From the NCBI GenBank assembly GCA_002413385.1, contig DHWW01000017.1:6427-15757 (forward strand): a DNA stretch of 9,331 nucleotides. The letters run 5' to 3'. This DNA comes from Granulicella sp. UBA5172. Its GTDB lineage: Bacteria > Acidobacteriota > Terriglobia > Terriglobales > Acidobacteriaceae. This document shows positions 1-5,988 of the stretch, in pieces (the stretch's first letter is position 1; each line of letters opens with the position of its first letter). A program made the position numbers and the translations under genes. The notes under the pieces were generated by a model that saw only the letters and a program-made list of their open reading frames with translations, was not told the DNA's origin and searched no databases.

Positions 1-90
1 AACATCTTTACGGCGGTCTTTGTTTCGCGCACGATCTTCGACTACCTGCTGACCAAGAAACAACGCGGGACGGCAGAGCTTTCGATCTAA
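1..90 (+). CDS. secD: SecD protein-export membrane subunit, C-terminal end (partial)
   Basis: The reading frame is open from the first base and ends in TAA at 88-90, giving 29 residues. They begin NIFTAVFVSRTIFDY and end in LSI. The pattern FTAVFVSR followed by a short charged cytoplasmic tail is typical of the end of the last transmembrane helix of SecD. SecD works with SecF as an inner-membrane accessory of the SecYEG translocon and uses the proton gradient to pull exported proteins through. The 5' part lies outside the window. secF follows 108 bases downstream on the same strand, the usual order, which supports the call. Only the tail is visible, so nothing can be said about its periplasmic domain. 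Confidence 0.88.
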   Translation, partial: NIFTAVFVSRTIFDYLLTKKQRGTAELSI

Positions 91-161
91 TGGTTAGGGA
101 ATAGGGATTAGAAACCGGCTCGGAGAGGTTTTGGGGCCGGATACTCAAATCGAGAAATCGA

Positions 162-180
162 GCTAGCCCGAGTGGCTAGC
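162..180 (+). repeat. Short hairpin in the secD-secF spacer
   Basis: A 7-bp perfect stem, GCTAGCC at 162-168 and GGCTAGC at 174-180, encloses the loop CGAGT. It ends five bases before the purine-rich secF ribosome binding site (GAAGGA, 185-190). In the secDF transcript it could separate the two cistrons, protect the mRNA or modulate secF translation; this is inference. There is no following T-run, so it is not a normal intrinsic terminator. Confidence 0.4.
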
Positions 181-198
181 AGCTGAAGGAAAGAACAC

Positions 199-1173
199 GT
201 GGAACTGTTTCGGAGCGCAAATATCGACTGGTTGGGGAAGAAATGGTACTTCCTCGGCTTCTCACTGATCTTCTCGATCGCAGGCGTGTGCAGCATGCTG
301 TTCTGGCATGGCATACCGAAGGGCGTCGACTTCAAGGGTGGTACGGCGATCACGGTCCAGTTCGCGAGCGCGCCGCATGAGGATCACATCCGTGGAGCGC
401 TGGATGCGGCCCACATCAAGGACTTCACGGTGCAGCGCATCTCTGACGTCGGCGGCGGCAAACTTGGGAACAAGGAGATTATTTCGCTGCCGCAGTCGAC
501 CGCTCAGGATACGGCGCATGACCAGGGGCGGGCCGAGGTGGAGAACGCGCTGAACACGGGCTATCATGACTCGACGTTCACGGTGGAGCAGGTCGACATT
601 GTGGGGCCGACGGCGGGCACGCAGTTGACGCACCAGGCGGAGCTGGCAACGCTTTATTCGCTGCTGGGGATGTTGATCTACCTGTGGTTCCGGTTCGAGC
701 TGATCTATGGCGTGGCGGCGGTGGTGGCGGTGTTCCATGACACGCTGATCACGATCGGGTTCTTCTCGCTGCTGAATAAAGAGATTACGCTGACGGTGGT
801 TGCGGCCATCCTGACGCTGGTGGGTTACTCGATGAATGACACGATCGTGGTCTTTGATCGTATCCGCGAGAACCTGGCGCTGAATCGGCGGGAAAAGCTG
901 GCGGACCTGGTGAATCGCAGCATCAACCAGACCTTGAGCCGGACGGTCATTGCGTCGGGCCTGACGTTTATGACGGTGCTTTGCCTGTATGTGTTTGGCG
1001 GCGAAGTGCTGAACGGATTTTCGCTCGCGCTGGTCGTGGGCATCACGATTGGAACGTATTCGTCGATTGCTGTCGCGGCACCGATGCTGGTTGCTTATCA
1101 GGACTGGCGCGCCAAGAGAGATCCCAAGGGCAAGCGGGTTGCGCTTCCTGCGGCCAAGGGAGTTCGCCGGTAA
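199..1173 (+). CDS. secF: SecF protein-export membrane protein
   Basis: This 324-residue protein matches the usual SecF length (about 320). SecF is an RND-type inner-membrane protein that pairs with SecD and YajC to drive late steps of Sec export with the proton motive force. Residues 15-35 form the first membrane helix, followed by the signature KGVDFKGGT (41-49). A periplasmic P1 domain spans roughly 50-135. VDIVGPTAG (132-140) leads into a five-helix membrane region from about 150 to 302, with VGYSMNDTIVVFDRIREN at 208-225, the most conserved SecF motif. The tail is basic and cytoplasmic. The start is GTG at 199, chosen because GAAGGA at 185-190 sits 8 bases upstream and the protein then begins MELFRSANIDW, a normal SecF N-terminus. 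It is most likely co-transcribed with secD. No missing signature was noticed. Confidence 0.96.
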   Translation: MELFRSANIDWLGKKWYFLGFSLIFSIAGVCSMLFWHGIPKGVDFKGGTAITVQFASAPHEDHIRGALDAAHIKDFTVQRISDVGGGKLGNKEIISLPQSTAQDTAHDQGRAEVENALNTGYHDSTFTVEQVDIVGPTAGTQLTHQAELATLYSLLGMLIYLWFRFELIYGVAAVVAVFHDTLITIGFFSLLNKEITLTVVAAILTLVGYSMNDTIVVFDRIRENLALNRREKLADLVNRSINQTLSRTVIASGLTFMTVLCLYVFGGEVLNGFSLALVVGITIGTYSSIAVAAPMLVAYQDWRAKRDPKGKRVALPAAKGVRR

Positions 1174-1205
1174 AACGGTGAAAGTATGAAGATTCTTCGG
1201 GCCAG

Positions 1206-1223
1206 TTTCGCAACGTTGCAAAA
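1206..1223. promoter_or_regulatory. Palindrome upstream of tonB, possible operator
   Basis: GCAACGTTGC at 1210-1219 is a perfect 10-bp palindrome. TTT (1206-1208) and AAA (1221-1223) extend it to 18 bp with one mismatched pair. A central CG with symmetrical arms is the layout of LacI-family operators (known for that family). It lies 33 bases after the secF stop and about 190 bases before tonB, so it could regulate a tonB promoter. No convincing -35/-10 pair was found beside it and no regulator gene is in the window, so the assignment is speculative. Confidence 0.25.
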
Positions 1224-1412
1224 TTAAGGTAGGATGAGCTGCACGATGCAACGCAGCAAATCCTGAGTCAAACTTCCTGAAGGCAGAGGCGAAGTTTATT
1301 CGCCAAGGCTGAGCATTCGCTCCTTGTGAGAAGATTGCAGAACTTTGGGAACATTCCAGGTAGCCGCGGTGTCTAAGGCACGTAGCTCTCCCTCGCGGGA
1401 ACGAGGTTGCTT

Positions 1413-2147
1413 ATGTTTGAAGACTCTCTAATGGAATCCGGCGGCAAGATCAAATCCAAGTCTCGTTATTGGATGTTTGTCACGTTTGGGTTCAACGCTG
1501 CCATCCTTGGCGCGATGATTTTGATCCCTCTCCTCTACCCGGAAGCGTTGCCGCACAATTCACTGACGGCCTCGCTGACGGCACCACCGCCTCCACCACC
1601 GCCACCACCGCCTCCGCCACCTCCGGCGATGAAGGTGATCGCGCATGTATCGGAGATCGATCAGGGCCTGCACGCGCCTACGAAGATTCCGAAAAACATC
1701 GAGATGGTTAAGGAAGACGCACCGCCACCATCGTCTATAGGCGTTGCTGGAATGAGCGGCATGGCCGGCGGATCGCCGGGCGGCGTCTTCGGTGGCGTCA
1801 CCGGAAGCGCAGGCCCCGCCATTCACGTGGCACCGCCCAAGGCTGTTGGCCCCACGCGCATCTCTGGTGGCGTGATCGCGGGTAACCGGATTGCCTTCGT
1901 GCAGCCGCAGTATCCGCCCATTGCGAAGGTCGCCCACATGAGCGGCACCGTGGTGTTGCGCGCGATCATTTCGAAGAGCGGAACCATCCAGCAGCTGTCG
2001 GTAGCTTCATCCACCAATCCAATGTTCAACAACTACGCGTTGGATGCGGTGAAGCAGTGGAGATATAAGCCTTACCTTCTTAACAGCGAACCGACGGAAG
2101 TCGATACGACCATCACGGTCAACTTCGCTCTCAATGGCGGAGGCTAG
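1413..2147 (+). CDS. tonB: TonB-family energy transducer
   Basis: TonB spans the periplasm and transmits ExbB-ExbD energy to outer-membrane receptors that import iron chelates, vitamin B12 or glycans. The 244-residue product has the full layout. A cytoplasmic N-terminus carries basic residues (12-18), and one membrane anchor lies at about 19-42. A run of 14 consecutive prolines (58-71) follows, then a Pro/Gly-rich linker (about 103-157). The TonB C-terminal domain (about 160-240) includes QPQYPPIAKVAHMSGTVVL and the ALDAVKQWRYKP motif (209-220), the family hallmark. The start is ATG at 1413 because ACGAGG (1401-1406) is well spaced; an in-frame TTG at 1407 is less likely. The linker lacks the long EP/KP repeats of E. 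coli TonB and is glycine-rich instead. It is followed by exbB and two exbD genes. The stop codon lies in the loop of a small GAGGC-TAG-GCCTC hairpin (2140-2152). The family name is firm; the receptor it serves is unknown. Confidence 0.92.
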   Translation: MFEDSLMESGGKIKSKSRYWMFVTFGFNAAILGAMILIPLLYPEALPHNSLTASLTAPPPPPPPPPPPPPPAMKVIAHVSEIDQGLHAPTKIPKNIEMVKEDAPPPSSIGVAGMSGMAGGSPGGVFGGVTGSAGPAIHVAPPKAVGPTRISGGVIAGNRIAFVQPQYPPIAKVAHMSGTVVLRAIISKSGTIQQLSVASSTNPMFNNYALDAVKQWRYKPYLLNSEPTEVDTTITVNFALNGGG

Positions 2148-2384
2148 GCCTCAGAGGCGCCGTGGCGCGGAATGCTGTTGATTATTAATTGCTTGGTCAA
2201 TAGCGCGCAACGGAGCCAAACCTGAGGTATTGTTAGAATCTCGACGCACTGATGTTGGCAAGGACGGGATCATCCCCTTGCTCTTTGTATCCCGTAACGC
2301 CGATCAAGATTCACCCCTTGATTCAAACAGAGTTTCTGTATTCGCAGTAGCAGTTCAGTACGTCCATCCAGGAGGAAAGACTTC

Positions 2385-3131
2385 GTGATTCTCGCTCATC
2401 TCGCAAACTTCGCTCACGCACCCGCTTCGCTTGCCATGTATTTCCAGGACGCCCCGGCCGAAATCGGTTTCGGACCCGCGGCTCTCTGGGCACAGATGGG
2501 CATCCCGGCAAAGTGCGTCGTCATCCTGCTCTTCATCATGTCGATCTGGTCGCTGGCCGTCATGATCGACCGTGCGCTTTACTTCTCGGCAGCCCGCAAG
2601 CAGTCGCGTGAGTTTGCTCCCAAGGTTGCGGGCGCTCTCAAGGAAGGCCGTCTGGACGAGGCGATCAAGGTTGCCGACCGTTCCAAGAAGTCGCACCTCG
2701 CCGAAGTCGTTACCGCTGGCCTCACCGAGTTCCGTTCGTATGGTTCGGGCGGAGCGATCACGGAAGAGCAGATCGAAAGCTCCAAGCGCGCTCTCGAGCG
2801 TTCGGAAGCCATCGTTCACGCCAAGCTGAAGAAGGGCCTCGGCGGTCTTGCCACCATCGGTTCGACGTCACCGTTCATCGGCCTGTTCGGAACGGTCGTC
2901 GGTATTCTTAACGCCTTCAAAGCGATCGCAACCACCAAGAGCCAGGGTCTCGCCGCAGTCGCCGGTGGTATCTCGGAAGCTCTGGTTACGACCGCGTTCG
3001 GTCTGCTCGTAGCCATCCCGGCCGTTATGGCGTTCAACTACTTCACCGGTAAGGTAGAGTCGTTCGACGTTGAGATGGACAACAGCTCTTCGGAGCTAGT
3101 GGACTACTTCATCAAGCAGTCGCATCGCTAA
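2385..3131 (+). CDS. exbB: ExbB/TolQ/MotA-family proton channel protein
   Basis: This 248-residue inner-membrane protein forms the pentameric stator channel that, with ExbD, converts proton flow into TonB movement. Three membrane segments are visible: about 43-66 (VVILLFIMSIWSLAVMIDRA), 154-178 (GLATIGSTSPFIGLFGTVVG begins at 151) and 196-220 (GISEALVTTAFGLLVAIPAV). The last two carry the MotA/TolQ/ExbB family signature. The long soluble stretch between helices 1 and 2 is the usual cytoplasmic loop. Translation starts at GTG 2385, with a strong AGGAGG site at 2370-2375. No alternative start has comparable support. It lies 237 bases after tonB, so it may have its own promoter. TolQ is the main alternative name, but tonB upstream and two exbD genes downstream, with no tolA, tolB or pal, favour ExbB. 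Confidence 0.92.
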   Translation: MILAHLANFAHAPASLAMYFQDAPAEIGFGPAALWAQMGIPAKCVVILLFIMSIWSLAVMIDRALYFSAARKQSREFAPKVAGALKEGRLDEAIKVADRSKKSHLAEVVTAGLTEFRSYGSGGAITEEQIESSKRALERSEAIVHAKLKKGLGGLATIGSTSPFIGLFGTVVGILNAFKAIATTKSQGLAAVAGGISEALVTTAFGLLVAIPAVMAFNYFTGKVESFDVEMDNSSSELVDYFIKQSHR

Positions 3132-3203
3132 ACCCTGCCTGCCGGCCTGATTGTGGGCTGGTATGACAGTCAAGCAAGACCTGCGGGAATCATGCTGGAG
3201 ACA

Positions 3204-3232
3204 CCCGGACGCCGGAGCGAACGGCGTTCGGG
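3204..3232 (+). repeat. Strong hairpin in the exbB-exbD spacer
   Basis: CCCGGACGCCG (3204-3214) pairs with CGGCGTTCGGG (3222-3232) around a 7-base loop, 11 positions with ten Watson-Crick pairs and one G-T wobble. It lies in the 176-base spacer between exbB and the first exbD. No T-run follows, so it is more likely an mRNA-stabilising or partial attenuating structure than a terminator. Such an element could keep ExbB, needed in excess over ExbD in the complex, more abundant; this is inference. Confidence 0.5.
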
Positions 3233-3307
3233 ATCTCAGCCTCTCCGCAATAACAGCCAGGGCAGGAAGCCGGAGACGGTTACCGCGAGCCTAACGGAGC
3301 AGATTTT

Positions 3308-3757
3308 ATGTCGATTTCGAAGCGCGAAGAGGGCAAGAAGGTCAACTCGAACATCAATGTGACGCCAATGGTGGACGTCATGCTTGTGCTCTTGATCATC
3401 TTCATGGTCATCACTCCGATGCTGGGAGACAAGGTCACGGTAGAACTCCCCAAGGTGAGCGCCGCGATTATCATGGACGCAGCCAACAAGGACGACGCGA
3501 TCACGGTAGCCGTGACGCGCGACGGCTCAACCTTCCTGGGTGGCGACAAGGTTGCACTCACGGATCTCAGCACGAGGGTTCAGGATCTTGAGTCCAGGAA
3601 GACGAATCCAAGCGACGACAAGTCGGTCTATCTGCGAGCCGATACTCGTTCCAACTTCGGCAAGGTAGAAGACACGATCGATGCACTTCGTACGGCAGGC
3701 GTCAACCAGTTGAATCTCATGACCGACAAGACGCAGCTCGACCAGCCTGCACAGTAA
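3308..3757 (+). CDS. exbD: ExbD/TolR-family biopolymer transport protein (first copy)
   Basis: ExbD is the single-span partner of ExbB; its dimer sits in the ExbB channel and its membrane aspartate carries the protons. The 149-residue product has a basic cytoplasmic N-terminus and NINVTPMVDVMLVLLIIFMV at 15-34. The essential aspartate is Asp23 in the membrane helix. A periplasmic domain of about 105 residues follows, with the usual VYLRADTRSNFGKVEDTIDALRTAGV-type element near 105-132, given here only by its ends. The start is ATG 3308, with GGAG at 3296-3299. It lies 176 bases after exbB and 61 bases before a second exbD. A short hairpin (GCCCT/AGGGC, 3767-3781) follows the stop. TolR is the alternative family name. 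Confidence 0.93.
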   Translation: MSISKREEGKKVNSNINVTPMVDVMLVLLIIFMVITPMLGDKVTVELPKVSAAIIMDAANKDDAITVAVTRDGSTFLGGDKVALTDLSTRVQDLESRKTNPSDDKSVYLRADTRSNFGKVEDTIDALRTAGVNQLNLMTDKTQLDQPAQ

Positions 3758-3818
3758 TTCAAATTTGCCCTTGAAGAGGGCGCTGTAAAACAACGTCAGG
3801 AAACGAAGGAGTCTCGCT

Positions 3819-4250
3819 ATGTCAATGGGTGGTGGTTCAACAGATGGTGCAGTTTCGGACATGAACGTCACGCCGCTGATCGACGTTCTTCTGGTGCTTC
3901 TCATCATCTTCATGGTCATTCAGCCGACCGCGCCGAAGGGCCTGAATACGCTGGTTCCTCAGCCGCCTAAGGACAAGACGCAGGACCAGCCGAATGACCG
4001 CACGATCGTCGTTCAGGTTCTGAATACCGGGGCAGTCCCGACCTACAAGATTAACGACCAGACCTTTCCGAAGAACCAGCTTGCGTCGGAGTTGACGAGG
4101 ATCTATGAGCTGCGCCAGGAGAAGGTCATGTTTGTCCGGGGCGATCGTGATCTGAACTTCGAGAGCATCGCGGATGTGATTGGTTATGGCAAGCAGGCGG
4201 ACGTGACCAACATCGCCATCATTACGCCAGAGGTAGAAGCCGGCCACTAG
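3819..4250 (+). CDS. exbD: ExbD/TolR-family biopolymer transport protein (second copy)
   Basis: This second, diverged ExbD has 143 residues. MNVTPLIDVLLVLLIIFMVI (15-34) carries the proton-handling Asp22 in the single membrane helix. The periplasmic part (about 36-143) includes a proline-rich stretch just outside the membrane (PTAPKGLNTLVPQPPK, 36-51) and a MFVRGDRDLNFESIADVIG element near 103-121. AAGGAG at 3806-3811 places the start at ATG 3819. The N-terminus is glycine-rich, without the basic cluster of the first copy, and the periplasmic domains differ clearly, so the two may form a heterodimer or serve different receptors. Paired exbD genes beside tonB and exbB are known from Xanthomonas. 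It is the last gene before a terminator at 4274-4320. Confidence 0.93.
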   Translation: MSMGGGSTDGAVSDMNVTPLIDVLLVLLIIFMVIQPTAPKGLNTLVPQPPKDKTQDQPNDRTIVVQVLNTGAVPTYKINDQTFPKNQLASELTRIYELRQEKVMFVRGDRDLNFESIADVIGYGKQADVTNIAIITPEVEAGH

Positions 4251-4273
4251 CCTCAGATTGCTGTATGACATAG

Positions 4274-4320
4274 GCGCTCCATCCTCGCGACCGTTTGACG
4301 TCGCAGGGTGGGGCGCTTTT
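4274..4320 (+). terminator. Intrinsic terminator after the exb genes
   Basis: GCGCTCCATCCTCGCGAC (4274-4291) pairs imperfectly with GTCGCAGGGTGGGGCGC (4300-4316) around an 8-base loop, followed at once by TTTT (4317-4320). It starts 23 bases after the second exbD stop. The arms include G-T pairs and one bulge. The T-tail is short, but position and shape fit rho-independent termination. Confidence 0.65.
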
Positions 4321-4669
4321 CGCTGTCCATGGCGCGGCGAGAGTTGTCTGCTCGGACTGCAGCAAGCTGGGGAGCCGTCTCTATTACGGGCCTCGACGAA
4401 GGGCTCACGAAGCAGGGATGGGTCGCCCGAGCAGGGTGCTTCGCGCCTGGGCGTCATTTGAGTGGGAGGCACCTCAGCACGCCAAGCCTGTCGCGGGCGG
4501 GAAGAGGAACTTGACGCTTGCATGTGGCGCATGATGCCGGTGCTGCTTGGGTTCGTCACCCTAAGTCAGTTACGGGAGAAAAGGTGGCTGCCTGTTGTGA
4601 TCGCATCAAGCAGCGCGATAGCCTGGGGATTGGCTGTCGGCGGCCTGGGGTAGACTCGGCAAAGCCACA
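4321..4669. other. Intergenic stretch without recognisable gene
   Basis: About 350 bases lie between the exb terminator and the P450-like remnant. Several short open frames occur on the + strand (for example 4308-4514 and 4462-4653), but none has a clear ribosome binding site or recognisable protein features. A weak promoter-like pair, TTGGCT (4630-4635) and TAGACT (4651-4656), lies just before the P450-like fragment but has only 15 bases between boxes. No RNA gene was recognised. Confidence 0.4.
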
Positions 4670-4822
4670 GTGGACAGCACTCCCATTCCGCCCGATCTAC
4701 GCTGGCAGGCTGCCGGCAAACTTCCTGGCCCTACGTTCTGGCCGCGGCTGTTGCGGGGAGACGTATTTCGGAAGAACGCGGCGATGTTCATGCTCTCGAA
4801 CGCCGAGAAGTATGGCGACCTG
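4670..4822 (+). pseudogene. Cytochrome P450-like N-terminal fragment
   Basis: A frame starting at GTG 4670 encodes about 51 residues that resemble the start of a bacterial cytochrome P450. It has a proline-containing entry (IPPDLRWQ, KLPGP at 17-21), a helix with FMLSNAEKYGDL at 40-51, and the KYGD(L/V) motif that precedes the first beta strand of P450s. The match stops at 4822; the continuation (PGVVRGLVRRRCG) does not look like a P450, and the heme-binding cysteine region is absent from the window. The adjoining DNA from about 4830 belongs to a transposase fragment on the other strand, so the gene was probably cut there. Function is lost if the reading is right. The family call rests on a short segment and could be wrong. 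Confidence 0.45.
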
Positions 4823-4829
4823 CCGGGAG

Positions 4830-4958
4830 TTGTTCGAGGGCTTGTTCGAAGACGATGCGGGTGTGGTCGTCGTTGAGATATGGGAGCCGGTGGTAGCAGA
4901 TGAAGTTGACGGCGTGGTAGTCGCCTTGCTGTTGATAGCGTTTCAGGCGGCTCGGCAT
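4830..4958 (-). pseudogene. REP-associated tyrosine transposase (RAYT/IS200-like), N-terminal fragment
   Basis: Read on the minus strand from ATG at 4958, the first 43 residues begin MPSRLKRYQQQGDYHAVNF and continue ICYHRLPYL. This pattern (R-L-x-R-Y, then Y-H-x-V-x-F-x-C-Y-x-R-x-P-Y-L) is the start of the Y1 transposase/RAYT family, single-strand transposases related to IS200/IS605 that act on REP palindromes. The homology ends near 4830. The catalytic HUH histidines and tyrosine, which come later in the family, are missing, and the frame reaches a stop within about 15 more codons. Two REP-like palindromes lie 39 to 112 bases upstream of its start, the expected neighbourhood of a RAYT gene. 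It is therefore a non-functional relic. Confidence 0.72.
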
Positions 4959-4984
4959 GAGAGTTATGGTGCTTCAGGGACTCA

Positions 4985-5092
4985 TTCCACCCCACCCATG
5001 CGCAAAGAAGGCGCATGAATGGGGCACCCGAGAATTAATGGGTGGTTATGGGTGGGCCACCCGCCCACCCCTAAGGTGTGGGTGAGCCGCCC
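4985..5092. repeat. Pair of REP-like palindromes
   Basis: Two GC-rich palindromes lie in about 100 bases. The first is CATGCGC (4997-5003) and GCGCATG (5011-5017) around AAAGAAG. The second is GGGTGGG (5050-5056) and CCCACCC (5064-5070) around a 7-base loop, which can also fold as GGGTGG/CCACCC (5050-5062). The words GGGTGG, CCACCC and GGGCACCC recur through the block. Size, symmetry and position next to a RAYT transposase fragment fit REP/BIME elements. The block ends two bases before the stop codon of the minus-strand orphan gene, so it also forms that gene's 3' untranslated region and may halt or protect its transcript. Genome copy number cannot be judged from the window. Confidence 0.6.
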
Positions 5093-5094
5093 GC

Positions 5095-5949
5095 CTAATG
5101 CTCTACATAGTTAGAGGGCGTAAATTCTGGCCAGATGATTTGGTCCGTTCGACCGTAAAGCTCATTTCCAGCAATTGTCTTCATTGTCTTCTCGGCAGAG
5201 ATGCGAATGGCCCGGGTGAATGAAGCAGGAATGGTAAAACTGAGAGAAGACTTGCTCTTCTTCATTTTCCTGAAGCGTCTGAAGCGAGCACTGGTGCTTT
5301 CAAATTCAATGCACAGATCAAGTTGATACTGCCCAGGCTCTATCTGTAATGATCTAACTATCGGCTCGACGTGAGGTGTGACTAAGGCTTGTATAGTAGC
5401 CTTCTGTTCTCCGTTTAGACTTGAGTGATCTCCTAATTGAGGAAGATCTATTCCTCTAGCCGCGTTCAGTGCAGATTGGAATGCTTCGATTGCCTCCATC
5501 TGCTGGCCTTTATATTCGTCCCGATGCAAACAGAAATACACAACTCTCTCCGGCTTATCCTCAGGAAGGTAGTGGAGAACACTCCTTCCGTAATAATTAT
5601 GTTCTTGAATGAGCTTATCTGCCTTGGTGATGAGGCTGCCAAACTGCATCACGTCTAAGTTGTAGCTCTTTTGCGCTCCGTCCAATTTCGTGAGTGTAGC
5701 TGCAACAGTTCTTATTAGCACCGGCCCCCTCCGTGCCATTACCGTCGCCCGACAGAACACCGCTTCACCTCTCTCAACTACCCTGTAGAAGCAGTCTTTT
5801 GTAAGCTTGGTCTCCAGATCAGCAGTCTTGAGAAACTCAGCTAACGCTACGTATGCTGTTCCAGTAAAACCCACCGTCGCTAGGACGAACGAAGTGAGTT
5901 GCGCCCAATAGGGGAGAGCCTTCGACGTATCTAGCTGGGTTGGATTCAT
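5095..5949 (-). CDS. Orphan membrane-anchored protein of unknown function
   Basis: I do not recognise this 284-residue protein. It has a polar N-terminus, one hydrophobic segment at about 17-38 (TSFVLATVGFTGTAYVALAE lies within it) and no further membrane segments, so it is probably membrane-anchored with one large soluble domain. That domain looks rich in beta strands (about 53-105 and 132-142, then 205-250), with a short basic cluster RFRRFRKMKKSKS at 222-234. Cysteines occur at 53, 66, 140 and 213. Sampled lines have about 43-48 percent GC against about 70 percent in the gene to the right, suggesting recent acquisition. ATG at 5949 has no Shine-Dalgarno sequence. TAGAAT, ten bases upstream on its strand (5959-5964), resembles a -10 box, so the mRNA may be nearly leaderless. 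It sits between REP-like palindromes and a glmS relic. A continuous 855-base frame in such DNA argues for a real gene. Confidence 0.72.
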   Translation of the reverse strand: MNPTQLDTSKALPYWAQLTSFVLATVGFTGTAYVALAEFLKTADLETKLTKDCFYRVVERGEAVFCRATVMARRGPVLIRTVAATLTKLDGAQKSYNLDVMQFGSLITKADKLIQEHNYYGRSVLHYLPEDKPERVVYFCLHRDEYKGQQMEAIEAFQSALNAARGIDLPQLGDHSSLNGEQKATIQALVTPHVEPIVRSLQIEPGQYQLDLCIEFESTSARFRRFRKMKKSKSSLSFTIPASFTRAIRISAEKTMKTIAGNELYGRTDQIIWPEFTPSNYVEH

Positions 5950-5988
5950 AGTGCGACAATTCTAATCACATATCGTTACTTAGCCTAT

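Noticed and set aside
262..1251. Long minus-strand open frame opposite secF
   Set aside because: Arg/His-rich composition typical of antisense shadow frames; secF signatures on the + strand are unambiguous.
1288..1304. GGCGAA/TTCGCC hairpin as a secF terminator
   Set aside because: Only six pairs, no T-run, and more than 110 bases from the secF stop.
2194..2239. TTGGTC (2194-2199) and TAGAAT (2234-2239) as a promoter for exbB
   Set aside because: The spacing of 34 bases is far too long, and no acceptable -35 lies at 17 bases; a promoter in this gap is likely but cannot be placed.
4462..4653. Small hydrophobic 63-residue open frame after the exb genes
   Set aside because: No ribosome binding site and no recognisable pattern; overlapping frames of similar length occur on the same DNA, as expected by chance in GC-rich sequence.
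5950..5970. TGTGATTAG-type sequence (minus strand from 5970) as a Tn7-like end near the glmS stop
   Set aside because: No matching inverted end, no 5-bp duplication and no tns gene were found, so it is only mentioned as part of a hypothesis.
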